DNA of 64,000 nt from Methanomethylovorans hollandica DSM 15978 (GCF_000328665.1 NC_019977.1:1364001-1428000); one strand, 5' to 3'. Shown: positions 28,190 through 37,834, counted from the stretch's first letter. Numbers and translations: made by a program. Notes: generated by a model not told the origin, from the sequence alone.

Positions 28190-31100
28190 TCAGAACAACC
28201 TTATATCATCTGTTTCAAGTAACTTTGCGAGATATGTCCGAAGGTCTTTAAGGTACCTATCAAGTTCTTCTTCAGAAGCGATCTTATCCTTTGACTTAAA
28301 AAGCGAAGTATCTTTAATGAACTTTACAGACCTGACATGAACAGAAACCTCACCCGAACCAGATTTTGGTTCCTTTATGATCTGCAATTGTTTGCTGATC
28401 TTGTCATAAGCCTCACTCTGAAGTGAATTCAATCTAGGAGACTGCGCCTGAACATATGTACAGTCTTCTGCCTGTGAAATACGCAGTTTGAGGTCAGTGA
28501 ACGGTTTCATAACGGAATCCTTGAATTCCTGGTTAAATAACGTATGATGACCCATTTCCTTTTGAAGATCAGCTACTATTGAATCTATTTCTTTGAATGC
28601 TGCTTCCTTTAAGTCGGAAAGAGCAGTAGAAAGGGCACTTTCAATGCTTGCTTCCAGCGGGGGCAGTGACTTGATCTCGAAGTAAGGTTCCTTTGACCCC
28701 AGGATAGCTTCAACATCCCTAACTTTTGACTTTGTTTCATCGTCCATGAACTGCCTGTCACGGGTGTAATTATCGATCTTCTTCAAAAGCCGCCTGAAGA
28801 TCTCCACCTGCTGACCCCCGAAGAAAGAGATAACAGGTTCAACATCATACCGCAATTTCACTAGCTCTTCCTTTTCATCGGAGATCTTCTGCAGGAAAGC
28901 AGACGGGTCTGTGGTATTGAGTATCTGTTTGAGGAAACCAGCATAGGCTTTGACCTCATCATTTCCCGGGAATCTCTTTTCCTCTTCGTACTTACCTGAT
29001 ATCTGCTCTATCTTGATAAACTCATCATTGAGCAAAGAATGTGTGAAATCAAAGAGATCGTTCTCCTTCTCAGGGATATTTGTCTTATCAAATACCTCCC
29101 TCAGGATCGACCTGACTATTCTCATGACCTCGGCATTCGCTTTTTCACGTATCTCCACCACAAGCTTATCAGCGTAATCCTTTCTTGTAAGATACCTCAC
29201 CACTTCTTCAGCATTGGGTTTCTTAAGAACAAGATACGTCTTCTGATACCTGAGCTTGATCTCATCACTTGCGAACAGCGTAGCAACGAGACCCGATACA
29301 GTAAGCTCCTTCCATCCATACGGTTTGCGCCTGAACTTATCCTTGATATCTTGCATTACAACGCTGTCGTTCCTCTGGTGTTTTAGACTCAGATGATCGA
29401 GAACTTCCTTAAGGGCAAGTTTATTGGTATCCGATCTTTCAAACCCGAACTTTTCCAGGTCATCCGCCTGCAACACCTTTAAGATCTCACTGTCAGATTC
29501 GAAATCCTTGGTCACGTAACCTGCTTTTTTGTACACGTTCTCATAGAGCAGATCCAGACCACATGTTATTCTCTCTTTAGGTTTTTTCTTCTCAATGCTT
29601 GTGACTTCCTTGCCGTCCACAAAGACCCTAGCTTCGGAAATACCGCTTTCCATAGACTTCTTTGCATCCAGACGCAAGTTTTCCTCATCACTTCTTTTTT
29701 TACTGAGGATCTCCTTGACCTCACCTATATTGGTATTGGAAGTGTTCTGCTTAAGGTATTTATCGATCTTCAGATAATTGCGTATCTGGTCTACGAATTC
29801 GGAATCCGCATGAGTGATGAACAGCAGAGTGTCAGTGGAATCTATATTGCTCAGATTGTCGCCATACAGTGACCGCTGGCTACTGCCTCTTAGCACATCA
29901 TCAGATAAAGGTGTCAGGAACTTTATGGTCAGATCCGCACCAGCCACAGGTTTTGTTTTATCGTCAATGGCCTTGTTGAACTTGTAATCCTTGTGTTTTG
30001 TCGGGCATATCTCATTGGACTCAAACACATACTCGAATATCTCATCAAGAATCTTGTGTTTCTCGATATCGATATTCTTTATTTCCCTATTGATCTCCTG
30101 CTCCTCATTTGTAAGGAAATAGAATCTATCTCCAGATTTGTGTATCAAGGTCTGGCTCTCAAGCCTCTGCAGTGATCCGGCGATCCTGTTCTTAAGAGCA
30201 CGTTTATCCTCATCTACATGGGATACGGACAACACCACCAGGTTGTCAAGGCTTGGCTGCAGCTCCTTCACATGCCTGATCATGAAAAGTATCTTCAGCA
30301 CATCACAGTCCCCATCCTCAAGACAATCATTGTCCTTTGCCTGCTCGATTGTACGAGTTATAATAGGATCAAGGAAGCTCTCAATGGTGCTGTAGAAAGT
30401 ATAGAACGGTACCAGAATTCCCATATCGTCTTCAGCATATTGCTCAGTAGCCTCTTTGAAGGCACTGAGCATGGACCGCTCACCTTTCGCTAAGTGCTTA
30501 CCTGTAAAACCGGTCTGTCGTATCTTATCGAACACTTTCTGCAGAATAAAGAACTGGTAAGGCACATAGGGATACACGTCCACAAAATCATCGTTCCCTT
30601 TATACAGCTTCATTTCAGCCCCGCCGGGGGAGAAGGTCAACAGGTTCTTAAGGATGGTCTTCTTTTCCTCATGATACAAAGATAAGGTTTCCTCATAGAC
30701 CTGTTTCTTCGCAAGTATCCTCTTCTTGATGACCTCGTCTACATTGGCACTGGAAAGGCTCAGACGTGTATCAAAACGCCCCTGGATCTTAGAAAAGTCA
30801 TAACCTTTCACTTTTTCCTTGGTCACCGCATCGATATCAGCCTGGGAAGTAACGACCACCCATGCTTTACCTGCAAGTTTCGTACCCAGTTCCTCAACAA
30901 TGGTCTGCAGGTTCAGCATCAGGTCACTGTTTTCACCAATATACTGCCCGATCTCATCGATCAGAAAGATCACCTGATGATCCTTACCCTTGGAATCACA
31001 ATACTTCTTCACCTTCTCAGCGAACTTCTCCACACTGAAATGATAAGTACTGCCATCGGACTGGAACAGCCTTTCAAGTGATTCCTTGCTCTGGTATCCA

Positions 31101-31762
31101 CAATTTACAAGCGCCTCGATGATATGGTCCTGCTCAAAAACATAAGTATCCCTTTTCTCCTCCCAGGATTCCCCATTGAGCTGCCTGAACTCATCCTTGA
31201 ACTTATCATACAGACCTTTGTTCACAAGGTCCTCTTCCATATCAGCGATCCACAACACATCCCCATAGAAACCCCTTTTCTCATTGAGCACCCGCATGAG
31301 AATGTTAACGATCAGCTCATCGCTTCTGTTCAATGTGTTAGCCTTTGAATCAATGTTGAAGAGAATTACATCCTTTGTCCCAAAAGTAATTGCCTGCTCG
31401 ATGGTATTCAGTAACTGAGGGTCATCTATTTTCTCCCTGAAGAAATCCAGTGCACTCTTACCTTTTACTACCTGATTTTCCAGCAGGTAGGACAACATCT
31501 TGATAAAATGCGATTTACCGGACCCGAAGAAACCTGAGACCCATACTCCGGTCTTATCGGTAGGCTCGGACATTGCATGGAGATACCTATCAAAAAAGGT
31601 GTCCAGATGCTTCAATGTCTCTTTGGTTACAACATATTCATCCAGTTCAGTATATACGCTGTCTTCATCATATTGATCTACTTTAATAACACCGTTGATC
31701 TCTCTTCTGATGTCTTTTTGGAATAGATCATGTATCTTTATTGCAGCAGTCATATCGATCAC
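28190..31762 (-). CDS. brxC: BREX P-loop ATPase BrxC
   Basis: A 1190-aa ATPase. Walker A GFFGSGKSHF lies near residue 73 and Walker B FLIDEIGQYIG near 264, both in the usual BrxC positions, followed by a long helical C-terminal part with coiled-coil character. It has the full family length (about 1,200 residues). BrxC is thought to be a DNA-associated motor or scaffold required for BREX defence and methylation. It lies 19 bases after brxB and two bases before pglX, which is the standard order. No damage is seen. Confidence 0.94.
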   Translation of the reverse strand: MIDMTAAIKIHDLFQKDIRREINGVIKVDQYDEDSVYTELDEYVVTKETLKHLDTFFDRYLHAMSEPTDKTGVWVSGFFGSGKSHFIKMLSYLLENQVVKGKSALDFFREKIDDPQLLNTIEQAITFGTKDVILFNIDSKANTLNRSDELIVNILMRVLNEKRGFYGDVLWIADMEEDLVNKGLYDKFKDEFRQLNGESWEEKRDTYVFEQDHIIEALVNCGYQSKESLERLFQSDGSTYHFSVEKFAEKVKKYCDSKGKDHQVIFLIDEIGQYIGENSDLMLNLQTIVEELGTKLAGKAWVVVTSQADIDAVTKEKVKGYDFSKIQGRFDTRLSLSSANVDEVIKKRILAKKQVYEETLSLYHEEKKTILKNLLTFSPGGAEMKLYKGNDDFVDVYPYVPYQFFILQKVFDKIRQTGFTGKHLAKGERSMLSAFKEATEQYAEDDMGILVPFYTFYSTIESFLDPIITRTIEQAKDNDCLEDGDCDVLKILFMIRHVKELQPSLDNLVVLSVSHVDEDKRALKNRIAGSLQRLESQTLIHKSGDRFYFLTNEEQEINREIKNIDIEKHKILDEIFEYVFESNEICPTKHKDYKFNKAIDDKTKPVAGADLTIKFLTPLSDDVLRGSSQRSLYGDNLSNIDSTDTLLFITHADSEFVDQIRNYLKIDKYLKQNTSNTNIGEVKEILSKKRSDEENLRLDAKKSMESGISEARVFVDGKEVTSIEKKKPKERITCGLDLLYENVYKKAGYVTKDFESDSEILKVLQADDLEKFGFERSDTNKLALKEVLDHLSLKHQRNDSVVMQDIKDKFRRKPYGWKELTVSGLVATLFASDEIKLRYQKTYLVLKKPNAEEVVRYLTRKDYADKLVVEIREKANAEVMRIVRSILREVFDKTNIPEKENDLFDFTHSLLNDEFIKIEQISGKYEEEKRFPGNDEVKAYAGFLKQILNTTDPSAFLQKISDEKEELVKLRYDVEPVISFFGGQQVEIFRRLLKKIDNYTRDRQFMDDETKSKVRDVEAILGSKEPYFEIKSLPPLEASIESALSTALSDLKEAAFKEIDSIVADLQKEMGHHTLFNQEFKDSVMKPFTDLKLRISQAEDCTYVQAQSPRLNSLQSEAYDKISKQLQIIKEPKSGSGEVSVHVRSVKFIKDTSLFKSKDKIASEEELDRYLKDLRTYLAKLLETDDIRLF

Positions 31763-31781
31763 ATTTTACTGTTAAGGATAT

Positions 31782-32372
31782 CTAAGGATCGGTGCCATCA
31801 TTGATCAGCCTGAAGGCACGATAATAGTTCGCATCCTTAAACTTACCGAATAAACTAAGGTCAAAACCACTGTATTTGCCGGGATAGAAGGCGATAAGAG
31901 GAAGATTGCCCGATACAGGCTGCAGATTGTTTAAAATGGAATGTGAACGCACTATCGGCCAGGCCTTACCGATACCTGTCAGGAAGATCATCTGGAAATT
32001 CCCATTTTTCTCCATTTTAGCCTGAATAGCATTTTTCAGTATTTCAGGCTTAAGCATGAGCTTCAATTTCTTGAGCAATTCATCAGAACCCTTTTTCTTT
32101 TCGAACTGATCGACCTGTTCTATTTTTATTTTATTCTCTATGAGCTCCAGGCAGATCTCATACAGGTCCAGCATTAGAACGTTAATGGATCTCTTCTCCA
32201 GAGATGAGTTGATCTTAAGGATAGTATCCCTAATCAGCAATTCTTTATCAGGAGGATAATCGAATATCCAGAAAGGAACTTCATTACCAAGTCCTTTGGA
32301 TTTGAGAAAATCATCGCTCTGGACCTGCTCCTTCAGTTGCTCTAACCTTTCTTCCAGCTTCATGGGCAGCAT
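31782..32372 (-). CDS. brxB: BREX protein BrxB (DUF1788)
   Basis: A 196-aa protein of the DUF1788/BrxB family, recognised by FWIFDYPPDKELLIRD, the LTGIGKAWPIVRSHSILNNL core and the ending FYPGKYSGFDLSLFGKF. I place the start at the ATG at 32372 because AGGT precedes it by eight bases; in-frame TTG codons lie just upstream. It is the first gene of the BREX operon here, with a TTTAAATA TATA-like box at about 32385-32400. In type 1 BREX, brxA (DUF1819) normally lies upstream; it is absent. Confidence 0.92.
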   Translation of the reverse strand: MLPMKLEERLEQLKEQVQSDDFLKSKGLGNEVPFWIFDYPPDKELLIRDTILKINSSLEKRSINVLMLDLYEICLELIENKIKIEQVDQFEKKKGSDELLKKLKLMLKPEILKNAIQAKMEKNGNFQMIFLTGIGKAWPIVRSHSILNNLQPVSGNLPLIAFYPGKYSGFDLSLFGKFKDANYYRAFRLINDGTDP

Positions 32373-33186
32373 ACAATTCAACCTAAATTTATTTAAACTT
32401 GGTCATATGATTTTGATTGTGGGGTTGTTTGCATTAGCGTGAACATTAATTTATGTTGATGCACCCGATATTGCTAAACACTCCCTTATTTTTCCCCTCA
32501 TCGTTGCTCAGGTGACAGGTAGACAGGCGGTGCCGTGTAGGGAAGAGTAAGCCGGTGGATCTCGTTTTTATAGTAGTCTGCCATGATGCATAGCTATCTA
32601 CCACAATAATATATTTCCAGAAAAGTAATATGATATGGTTAAAGTACAGGGAAACAAAAGTGATAAATCGTTAAGTATCATTTAGTTGTTTTAGGGTATA
32701 TGATGGATCGTGTTACGTAACCCTACTCAGCATCAACACTTTCCCCACTAAAGTGTTCAATGCCTACAACATTTACGCACGACCCATCAAACCCATTTTT
32801 CCTTGGAGTCTAAATCCATTTCTTCCACATAGTTGAGAGAATTATAAACAGTCCTCCCCCAGCTTACAGGAAATGAGAGAATGAAGACAAAACGATGTAA
32901 GCCAGTAGACAGTTTATTTCCCTCATATGAAATTATGTCATTTAAGTTTATTAAGTCATCTATTTTTTATAAAAAATGTAATGAATTTAACAATTTATCT
33001 GTAGGCTCTCATGCCTTTGTAATATAACAAGAATGGAGTTAATAATAATCAAATAATTATAAATACAAATATTCCTTAAGTACTTTTTCCAGTGGTATTC
33101 TGCTGGAAAATCTCATGGCTTTTACACCTGGGACAGTTCATGCAGAACTATAAGTCCTCATAAAATATAACCATGTTTACTTACCA
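32373..33186. other. Spacer upstream of BREX without a brxA gene
   Basis: About 800 bp that contain the BREX promoter at the left end and no gene I can support. No piece resembling BrxA was found in any frame. Stops are frequent on both strands. Confidence 0.5.
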
Positions 33187-33366
33187 ATGCCCAAAAATAA
33201 ACTTATAATTGTTGCTACCTGTCGTTCAGGATTCGAATATGATTTCTTAGAAAAGAGATTACCTCATAACTTAACAATTGAAAGTGTATTTGATAAAGTT
33301 GTTACTTATGATAAAGTTCCAAAATCGCAGGCCCATTTAATTGCGTCCAAGCTTGATATCAACTGA
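33187..33366 (+). CDS. 59-aa hypothetical protein, possibly a truncated gene
   Basis: A short frame with an ATG start and a protein-like composition: KLIIVATCRSGFEYDFLEK at the start, a basic/polar middle and an end KSQAHLIASKLDIN. I recognise no family. Behind its stop, at 33404-33504, another short frame continues with PLLKIVGFLAAYFVNFVRSG and a clean stop, so both may be pieces of one decayed gene. Confidence 0.35.
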   Translation: MPKNKLIIVATCRSGFEYDFLEKRLPHNLTIESVFDKVVTYDKVPKSQAHLIASKLDIN

Positions 33367-33627
33367 AAGGAAGCAGAGTTTGATGGTACTATTGGTTCAC
33401 TTATAATGAAAATCCCACTACTAAAGATCGTGGGCTTTCTGGCTGCTTATTTCGTAAACTTTGTAAGATCTGGTTCTCATGATGTAGGATTTTCTCTCCA
33501 ATAACTTCTTGAGATTTATGATTTTACAGCAAATTGTGTACATTGTTCAATATCATAGAAATTAATAGAGTATAGGGTAAACCTTTATACAACTATTACA
33601 GACTTTAATGTATAAAGGGTGGTCATT
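33367..33627. other. Spacer with a possible gene remnant and the promoter of the VOC gene
   Basis: Contains the short frame at 33404-33504 noted for the previous entry. The AAGGGTGGT at 33615-33623 is the ribosome-binding site of the next gene. Confidence 0.35.
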
Positions 33628-34509
33628 ATGCAAAAGATAGTTCCACATCTATGGTTTGATAAAGAAGCTGCTGATGCTGCGAAGTTTTATACATCTGTTT
33701 TCAGGGATTCTAAGATCATTGACACCACACAGATCCACGGTACTCCGTCCGGAACAGCGGAAATGGTCACCATTGAGCTGGCAGGTCAGGAGTTCATGCT
33801 GATATCAGCCGGGCCTTTCTTCAAATTTACGCCAGCTATATCATTCCTTATTGCCTGTAGCACTACGGAAGAGGTGGACACGTTGTGGGAGCAATTATCC
33901 AAAGGCGGTACTGAGCTTATGCCTCTGGACGCATATCCTTTTAGCGAGAGATACGTATGGTTGGCGGACAGGTACGGTCTTTCATGGCAGATAATGCACA
34001 TGGGTAATAACAAGATCACACAGAAGATCATCCCAACACTTATGTTCACCGGTGATGTGTGCGGAAAGGCTGAAGAGGCGATCAACACTTACTCAACAGT
34101 GTTCAGTAATGCAAATATCGGTTACATCCTTCGCTACAGTGGGGGTGACGGACCAGATAAGGAAGGAACAATACAACATGCCGGTTTCATTCTCGAAGGT
34201 CAGGAATTTGCAGCTATGGATAGTGCTTATGAGCATAATTTCACTTTCAACGAGGCTATATCATTCATAGTGTACTGCGATACCCAGGAAGAAATTGATC
34301 ATTACTGGGGAAAACTATCAGCTGTTCCTGCGTCGGAACAGTGTGGCTGGCTCAAAGACAAATTTGGACTATCATGGCAGATAGTGCCAATTATCATGAA
34401 AGAGATGATGCGGGAAAAGGATCCTGAGAAACTGGCACAGGTAACTGCAGCATTCCTTAAGATGAAAAAATTTGATATTGCCGAATTAAAAAAGGCATAC
34501 GAAGGATGA
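33628..34509 (+). CDS. Two-domain VOC (glyoxalase-fold) protein, PhnB/3-demethylubiquinone-methyltransferase-like
   Basis: A 293-aa protein made of two similar halves. The first starts QKIVPHLWFDKEAADAAKFY and ends DRYGLSWQIM; the second starts QKIIPTLMFTGDVCGKAEEA and ends DKFGLSWQIVP. This is the layout of the PhnB-like VOC family, often mislabelled as 3-demethylubiquinone methyltransferase; methanogens do not make ubiquinone, so that reaction is not implied. The metal-binding residues of glyoxalases are not evident. I use the ATG at 33628 with GGTGG five bases before; an in-frame GTG at 33619 overlaps this site and is unlikely. It stands alone. Confidence 0.85.
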   Translation: MQKIVPHLWFDKEAADAAKFYTSVFRDSKIIDTTQIHGTPSGTAEMVTIELAGQEFMLISAGPFFKFTPAISFLIACSTTEEVDTLWEQLSKGGTELMPLDAYPFSERYVWLADRYGLSWQIMHMGNNKITQKIIPTLMFTGDVCGKAEEAINTYSTVFSNANIGYILRYSGGDGPDKEGTIQHAGFILEGQEFAAMDSAYEHNFTFNEAISFIVYCDTQEEIDHYWGKLSAVPASEQCGWLKDKFGLSWQIVPIIMKEMMREKDPEKLAQVTAAFLKMKKFDIAELKKAYEG

Positions 34510-34534
34510 TAAATACAGACAGGCATTAAACCGG

Positions 34535-34590
34535 TATATGATATAATATGATATAATATGATATTATATGATATTATATGAAATATAATG
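34535..34590. repeat. Short AT-rich tandem repeat with 10-bp period
   Basis: ATATAATATG occurs twice in tandem (34541-34560), followed twice by ATATTATATG (34561-34580) and a degenerate unit. The 10-bp period matches one helical turn, so the stretch is probably bent or easily melted DNA. Confidence 0.75.
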
Positions 34591-34682
34591 GAATATCAAA
34601 AGCACATATATATGGTATATATAGAACACATATATGAAAAATCGTACCGGATATATATTGGAAATCATTTTGAATATCGGAG

Positions 34683-35234
34683 ATGAAAATGATGTGGATC
34701 AAAAGATCTATGGTCCTGGCTATAATACTCATTGTGATGTGCTGCGCAGGTTGCAGTGAGAAAAACACCGAAAATATCACGCAGGAAACAGAAGAAATTG
34801 TTTATGAAGAAGCACAGAATTCCACTGAATGGAACAATAAAGGTGTTGATCTGTTTATTGCAGGTAGACCTGAAGAAGCACTACAAGCTTATGATAAAGC
34901 CACAGATATTGACCCGCAAAATATCTATGCCTGGTACAACAAAGGCAATGCATATTCTTACATAGGGAAATATGAAGAGGCATTACAAGCTTATAACAAA
35001 ACCACACAAATCGATCCACAGGATGCAAATGCATGGAGCAACAAAGCTAATGCTCTAGATAATCTGGGCAGGTATGAAGAAGCCCTCGAAGCATTAGATA
35101 AAACCCTAAAGATCGACCCGCAGTATGCAAATGCATGGTATAACAAAGGTGCTGTGCTTGAAAAACTTGGAAGGCAAGAAGAAGCTCAGGTATGCTACGA
35201 TAAAGCCAGAGAATTGGGATTGCCTGCAGCATGA
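34683..35234 (+). CDS. TPR-repeat lipoprotein
   Basis: A 183-aa secreted protein. The N-terminus has basic residues, a hydrophobic segment and a lipobox-like CCAGC at residues 19-23, so it is likely exported and lipid-anchored outside the membrane. An acidic linker (ENITQETEEIVYEE) leads to about four tetratricopeptide repeats, each with the WYNKG or WSNKA start and the PEEALQAYDKA helix, as in the Methanosarcina TPR proteins. TPRs mediate protein contacts; the partner is unknown. A single-gene unit behind the AT repeat at 34535-34590. Confidence 0.85.
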   Translation: MKMMWIKRSMVLAIILIVMCCAGCSEKNTENITQETEEIVYEEAQNSTEWNNKGVDLFIAGRPEEALQAYDKATDIDPQNIYAWYNKGNAYSYIGKYEEALQAYNKTTQIDPQDANAWSNKANALDNLGRYEEALEALDKTLKIDPQYANAWYNKGAVLEKLGRQEEAQVCYDKARELGLPAA

Positions 35235-35747
35235 TGTCCCATCCTGGCTTTGATCTTTTTTGATTGATAGAAAATCCTGTTTTTTGGAGATTTATTAAAT
35301 AGTTCGTTCGTTTAAATTCATTTAAAGATATTGTCTAATTCTTTATTGAGAAGAATTATCGAAACTTACCTTTTTAGATGGAAACTTACCCTTTAATGTT
35401 TTCGATATCTTTTGACTGTTTCATACTTTCTTACTTACCAAATTTACCTTTTCATTTTCGTTATCTGGCGATAGAAACTTACCTTCCTTGCCCTCAATTT
35501 GGGAACATGGGGTAAAAGTTGTATTATTTTGTGAGTGTTCAGAAGAAGGAATCAAATTACACTCTTCTCTGTGTATATTGGCAAGTATAGTAAGTTCCTT
35601 TCTATCACTACTGTTTTTATAGAGTAAGCTCGGGATAAGTTTAGGGTAAGAAGGTAAGTTTGTATAATCTACAATCACAACTTCTTCTTTACATCTTATA
35701 AAAAGGAATTAGAAGATTTATCCAAATTTATTAATACAGAAACACTA
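35235..35747. other. Gene-poor stretch with repeated GAAACTTACC motifs
   Basis: GAAACTTACC occurs at 35361-35370, 35381-35390 and 35474-35483, and the inverse GGTAAGTTT at 35653-35661. On the minus strand a frame of 85 codons (35421-35678) ends KEGKFLSPDNENEKVNLVSKK; its sequence looks partly like a primase-linker tail but I cannot support a gene. Iteron-like arrangement or remnant of a lost replication gene are both possible. Confidence 0.4.
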
Positions 35748-36170
35748 TTATATACCAGTCGAGCTAATGCGTGATGTAGAATTTATTATATGTATATCGA
35801 TAATACTTCCCTGTGGAAATAATAATTTAGAATGAGTTGGTGGATTAGCATCAATTGAAACATTAAAATCATAATCAGGAGCCCTATCTGTCAATAGAAT
35901 AGGAATGTAAATTTTGACAGCTGTTGCCCAATCTCGCTCAACATAATATGGTGTTTTTTGTTCTACTAACAACGTGTTTTTATATATTAGATTCGTATCC
36001 GAATCTTTCATTTCAATTGTTACATTATGTGGAATTTGATCTTGGTTATATATAGAAACAAGTGGTAAACTTTTTTCAATGGGTAATGGAATAATTACAG
36101 AAATCACTAACCAAAATAAAATAATTAAAAAAAAAGATTGGAATATAATTTTTTTATTGTTCATATTCAC
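35748..36170 (-). CDS. Hypothetical membrane-anchored exoprotein
   Basis: A 140-aa protein with one N-terminal membrane helix (residues 9-27, FQSFFLIILFWLVISVIIP) and a beta-rich outer domain that contains VTIEMKDSDTNLIYKNTLLV, a DAN-rich middle and the ending IDIHIINSTS. It resembles no family I know. The gene is AT-rich like its neighbours and lies next to a decayed nuclease/phospholipase-like gene in the same direction, which suggests an accessory island. Confidence 0.6.
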   Translation of the reverse strand: MNMNNKKIIFQSFFLIILFWLVISVIIPLPIEKSLPLVSIYNQDQIPHNVTIEMKDSDTNLIYKNTLLVEQKTPYYVERDWATAVKIYIPILLTDRAPDYDFNVSIDANPPTHSKLLFPQGSIIDIHIINSTSRISSTGI

Positions 36171-36213
36171 CTCTAAAGCATATTATGACTTTATGTAATA
36201 CGCTAGTCCTAAG

Positions 36214-36575
36214 TTATATTTTGCAGTTTGCAGAATAGTATTTTGAGTTATATATTGTACTATATTGTACTTGTGTATTTTGATACAATGCATCTGGCGT
36301 TGGGTTTGCACTAACTTGGTTCCATAAATTACTGTAAAATTGAGTACTATAAGTAGCCAAATTTTGGGTAGAAGTGCCTGGATTTGATACAGTATATCTT
36401 TGATTATTGTTATTTACTATGTTACTATACCAATGCCCGGCAGACCAACTATCCGATACATGCCGTTCATATGCCTTATGAACTGGCTGATTTAAATATT
36501 GCTGCACGGATCCATCTGTGTGCATTGGATTGCCGATGTCGGCCATATAATGTGAAGCTGAGCCAAAATGTGTGT
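36214..36575 (-). pseudogene. Remnant of a zinc-dependent phospholipase C / P1-nuclease-like protein
   Basis: On the minus strand the frame reads THFGSASHYMADIGNPMHT, the metal-binding core shared by zinc-dependent phospholipase C and P1-nuclease proteins of archaea, followed by VHKAYERHVSDSW. An in-frame TGA lies just before this segment, and another frame carries a possible continuation (ATG AGT TTG AAC AAT) that must be joined by a frameshift. The N-terminal third, with the other zinc ligands, is absent. The ATG at 36546 is internal and is not a true start. Confidence 0.65.
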
Positions 36576-37095
36576 ATCATTGTTCAAACTCATTTTTCTT
36601 CCTCTCTGGCATAACATTATTGAGTCGATTCTTGTAATGCCTGTTTGTGTTCAGTATACCATTTTTTGCAGACCTGGATACTCTTTTTAATGGTCTGGGT
36701 TCGCATGGCATTTGGGACGCATCTTCAGCGATCCTGCATTGTAAACATGTTCTTCACAATTATTCATAGAGATGTGCTCATAACTATAAATCCTATGAAC
36801 ACTCCAAAATAAACACATATATGCATTCATGTTTTATATAATTCTAGAACGTAGATCCATTACTCAAACAATGAGATGTTATTTGGCAAAGGATAGTGAA
36901 AACAAAGGTTTAAGGCATGAACACAATGGACATCTATGGCTTATCCGGCTCGATCCATTAAACCAAATAGATCATTCTTTTGCTGTGCTTCAAAGTATAA
37001 AATTAATTAAAATTGATCTTTCTTATTATAATATATTTATTTATTCAAAAGCAAATATTAGTACAAATAATTATATATGTAATTGATCCCTATAT
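36576..37095. other. Gene-poor stretch upstream of the cupin gene
   Basis: About 520 bp, AT-rich. On the minus strand, near 36700-36765, a short frame CEEHVYNAGSLKMRPKCHANP has a zinc-ribbon look, but it is broken by stops and cannot be followed. A plus-strand frame of 85 codons (36829-37086) has no family features and I do not call it. Confidence 0.35.
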
Positions 37096-37500
37096 ATGGA
37101 CATGAAAGGATTCAGTATCAATATTGAAGATGCCACGTTAGAAAATGACAATTTCCGTAAAGTTCTCTACACTTCAAAGCACAGCCAGCTTGTGCTTATG
37201 AGCCTTAAGCCCCTGGAAGATATCGGGATGGAAGTGCATGAGGAGAACGACCAGTTCTTCCGTTTTGAAAGTGGAGAGGGAAAGTGCATAATTGACGGTA
37301 ATGAATATGAGCTCAGTGATGGTGTTGCAATAGTAGTGCCTGCAGGCGCGCAGCACAATGTCATCAACACTTCCAAGACCGAGGACCTTAAACTCTATAC
37401 GATCTATTCTCCGGCTCATCACAAGGACGGTATCGTGCGGGCAACTAAGGAAGAAGCCGAAGCAAATGAAGCCGACTTTGACGGAAAAACCACGGAATAA
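37096..37500 (+). CDS. Cupin-domain protein
   Basis: A 134-aa single-domain cupin. The two conserved motifs are visible: EVHEENDQFFRFESGEGKC near residue 48 (motif 1, with the His and Glu ligands and the Gly) and VPAGAQHNVIN near 83 (motif 2). The fold binds a divalent metal and in such small proteins serves either as an enzyme of the isomerase type or as a binding protein; the substrate cannot be told. The acidic C-terminus (EEAEANEADFDGK) is a frequent tail. It is a lone gene with a hairpin behind it. Confidence 0.88.
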   Translation: MDMKGFSINIEDATLENDNFRKVLYTSKHSQLVLMSLKPLEDIGMEVHEENDQFFRFESGEGKCIIDGNEYELSDGVAIVVPAGAQHNVINTSKTEDLKLYTIYSPAHHKDGIVRATKEEAEANEADFDGKTTE

Positions 37501-37518
37501 GATCATAAAAGGTAATCT

Positions 37519-37542
37519 GGACCAATTTTCACTTGCTGGTCC
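37519..37542 (+). terminator. Hairpin downstream of the cupin gene
   Basis: GGACCA and TGGTCC form a perfect 6-bp stem with a 12-nt loop, followed by a short AT-rich run. A terminator function is likely but is not proven by sequence. Confidence 0.4.
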
Positions 37543-37834
37543 GTAAATCTTAATGAGTTGGTAAATGTGGTGTCTTAAGAACCACATTCCAATTCCATCT
37601 ATAATTATTTCTTTTTCTTGTCCTGACTTAAGCTGCATATATAAGACATATATTAAACATGTAGTGAACATGTATCAAACTTTGAACATAATATAGGCAG
37701 CTGTACTCTGCTTCTCAGGTCCGGCCCAAAAGCAGAAAATACAAGAAGTTATGCACATCTGCGGTTAGTGCAGCAAAGATAATACTTAAACTCCCTGAAA
37801 CAGATAACAGAATATAACACAGGAGAATCAACAT

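Noticed and set aside
33628-34509. 3-demethylubiquinone methyltransferase
   Set aside because: The sequence is a duplicated VOC fold without a SAM-binding motif, and methanogens lack ubiquinone, so only the fold-level name is kept.
36829-37086. 85-codon plus-strand frame before the cupin gene
   Set aside because: No motif, irregular composition, no ribosome-binding site; AT-rich chance frame.
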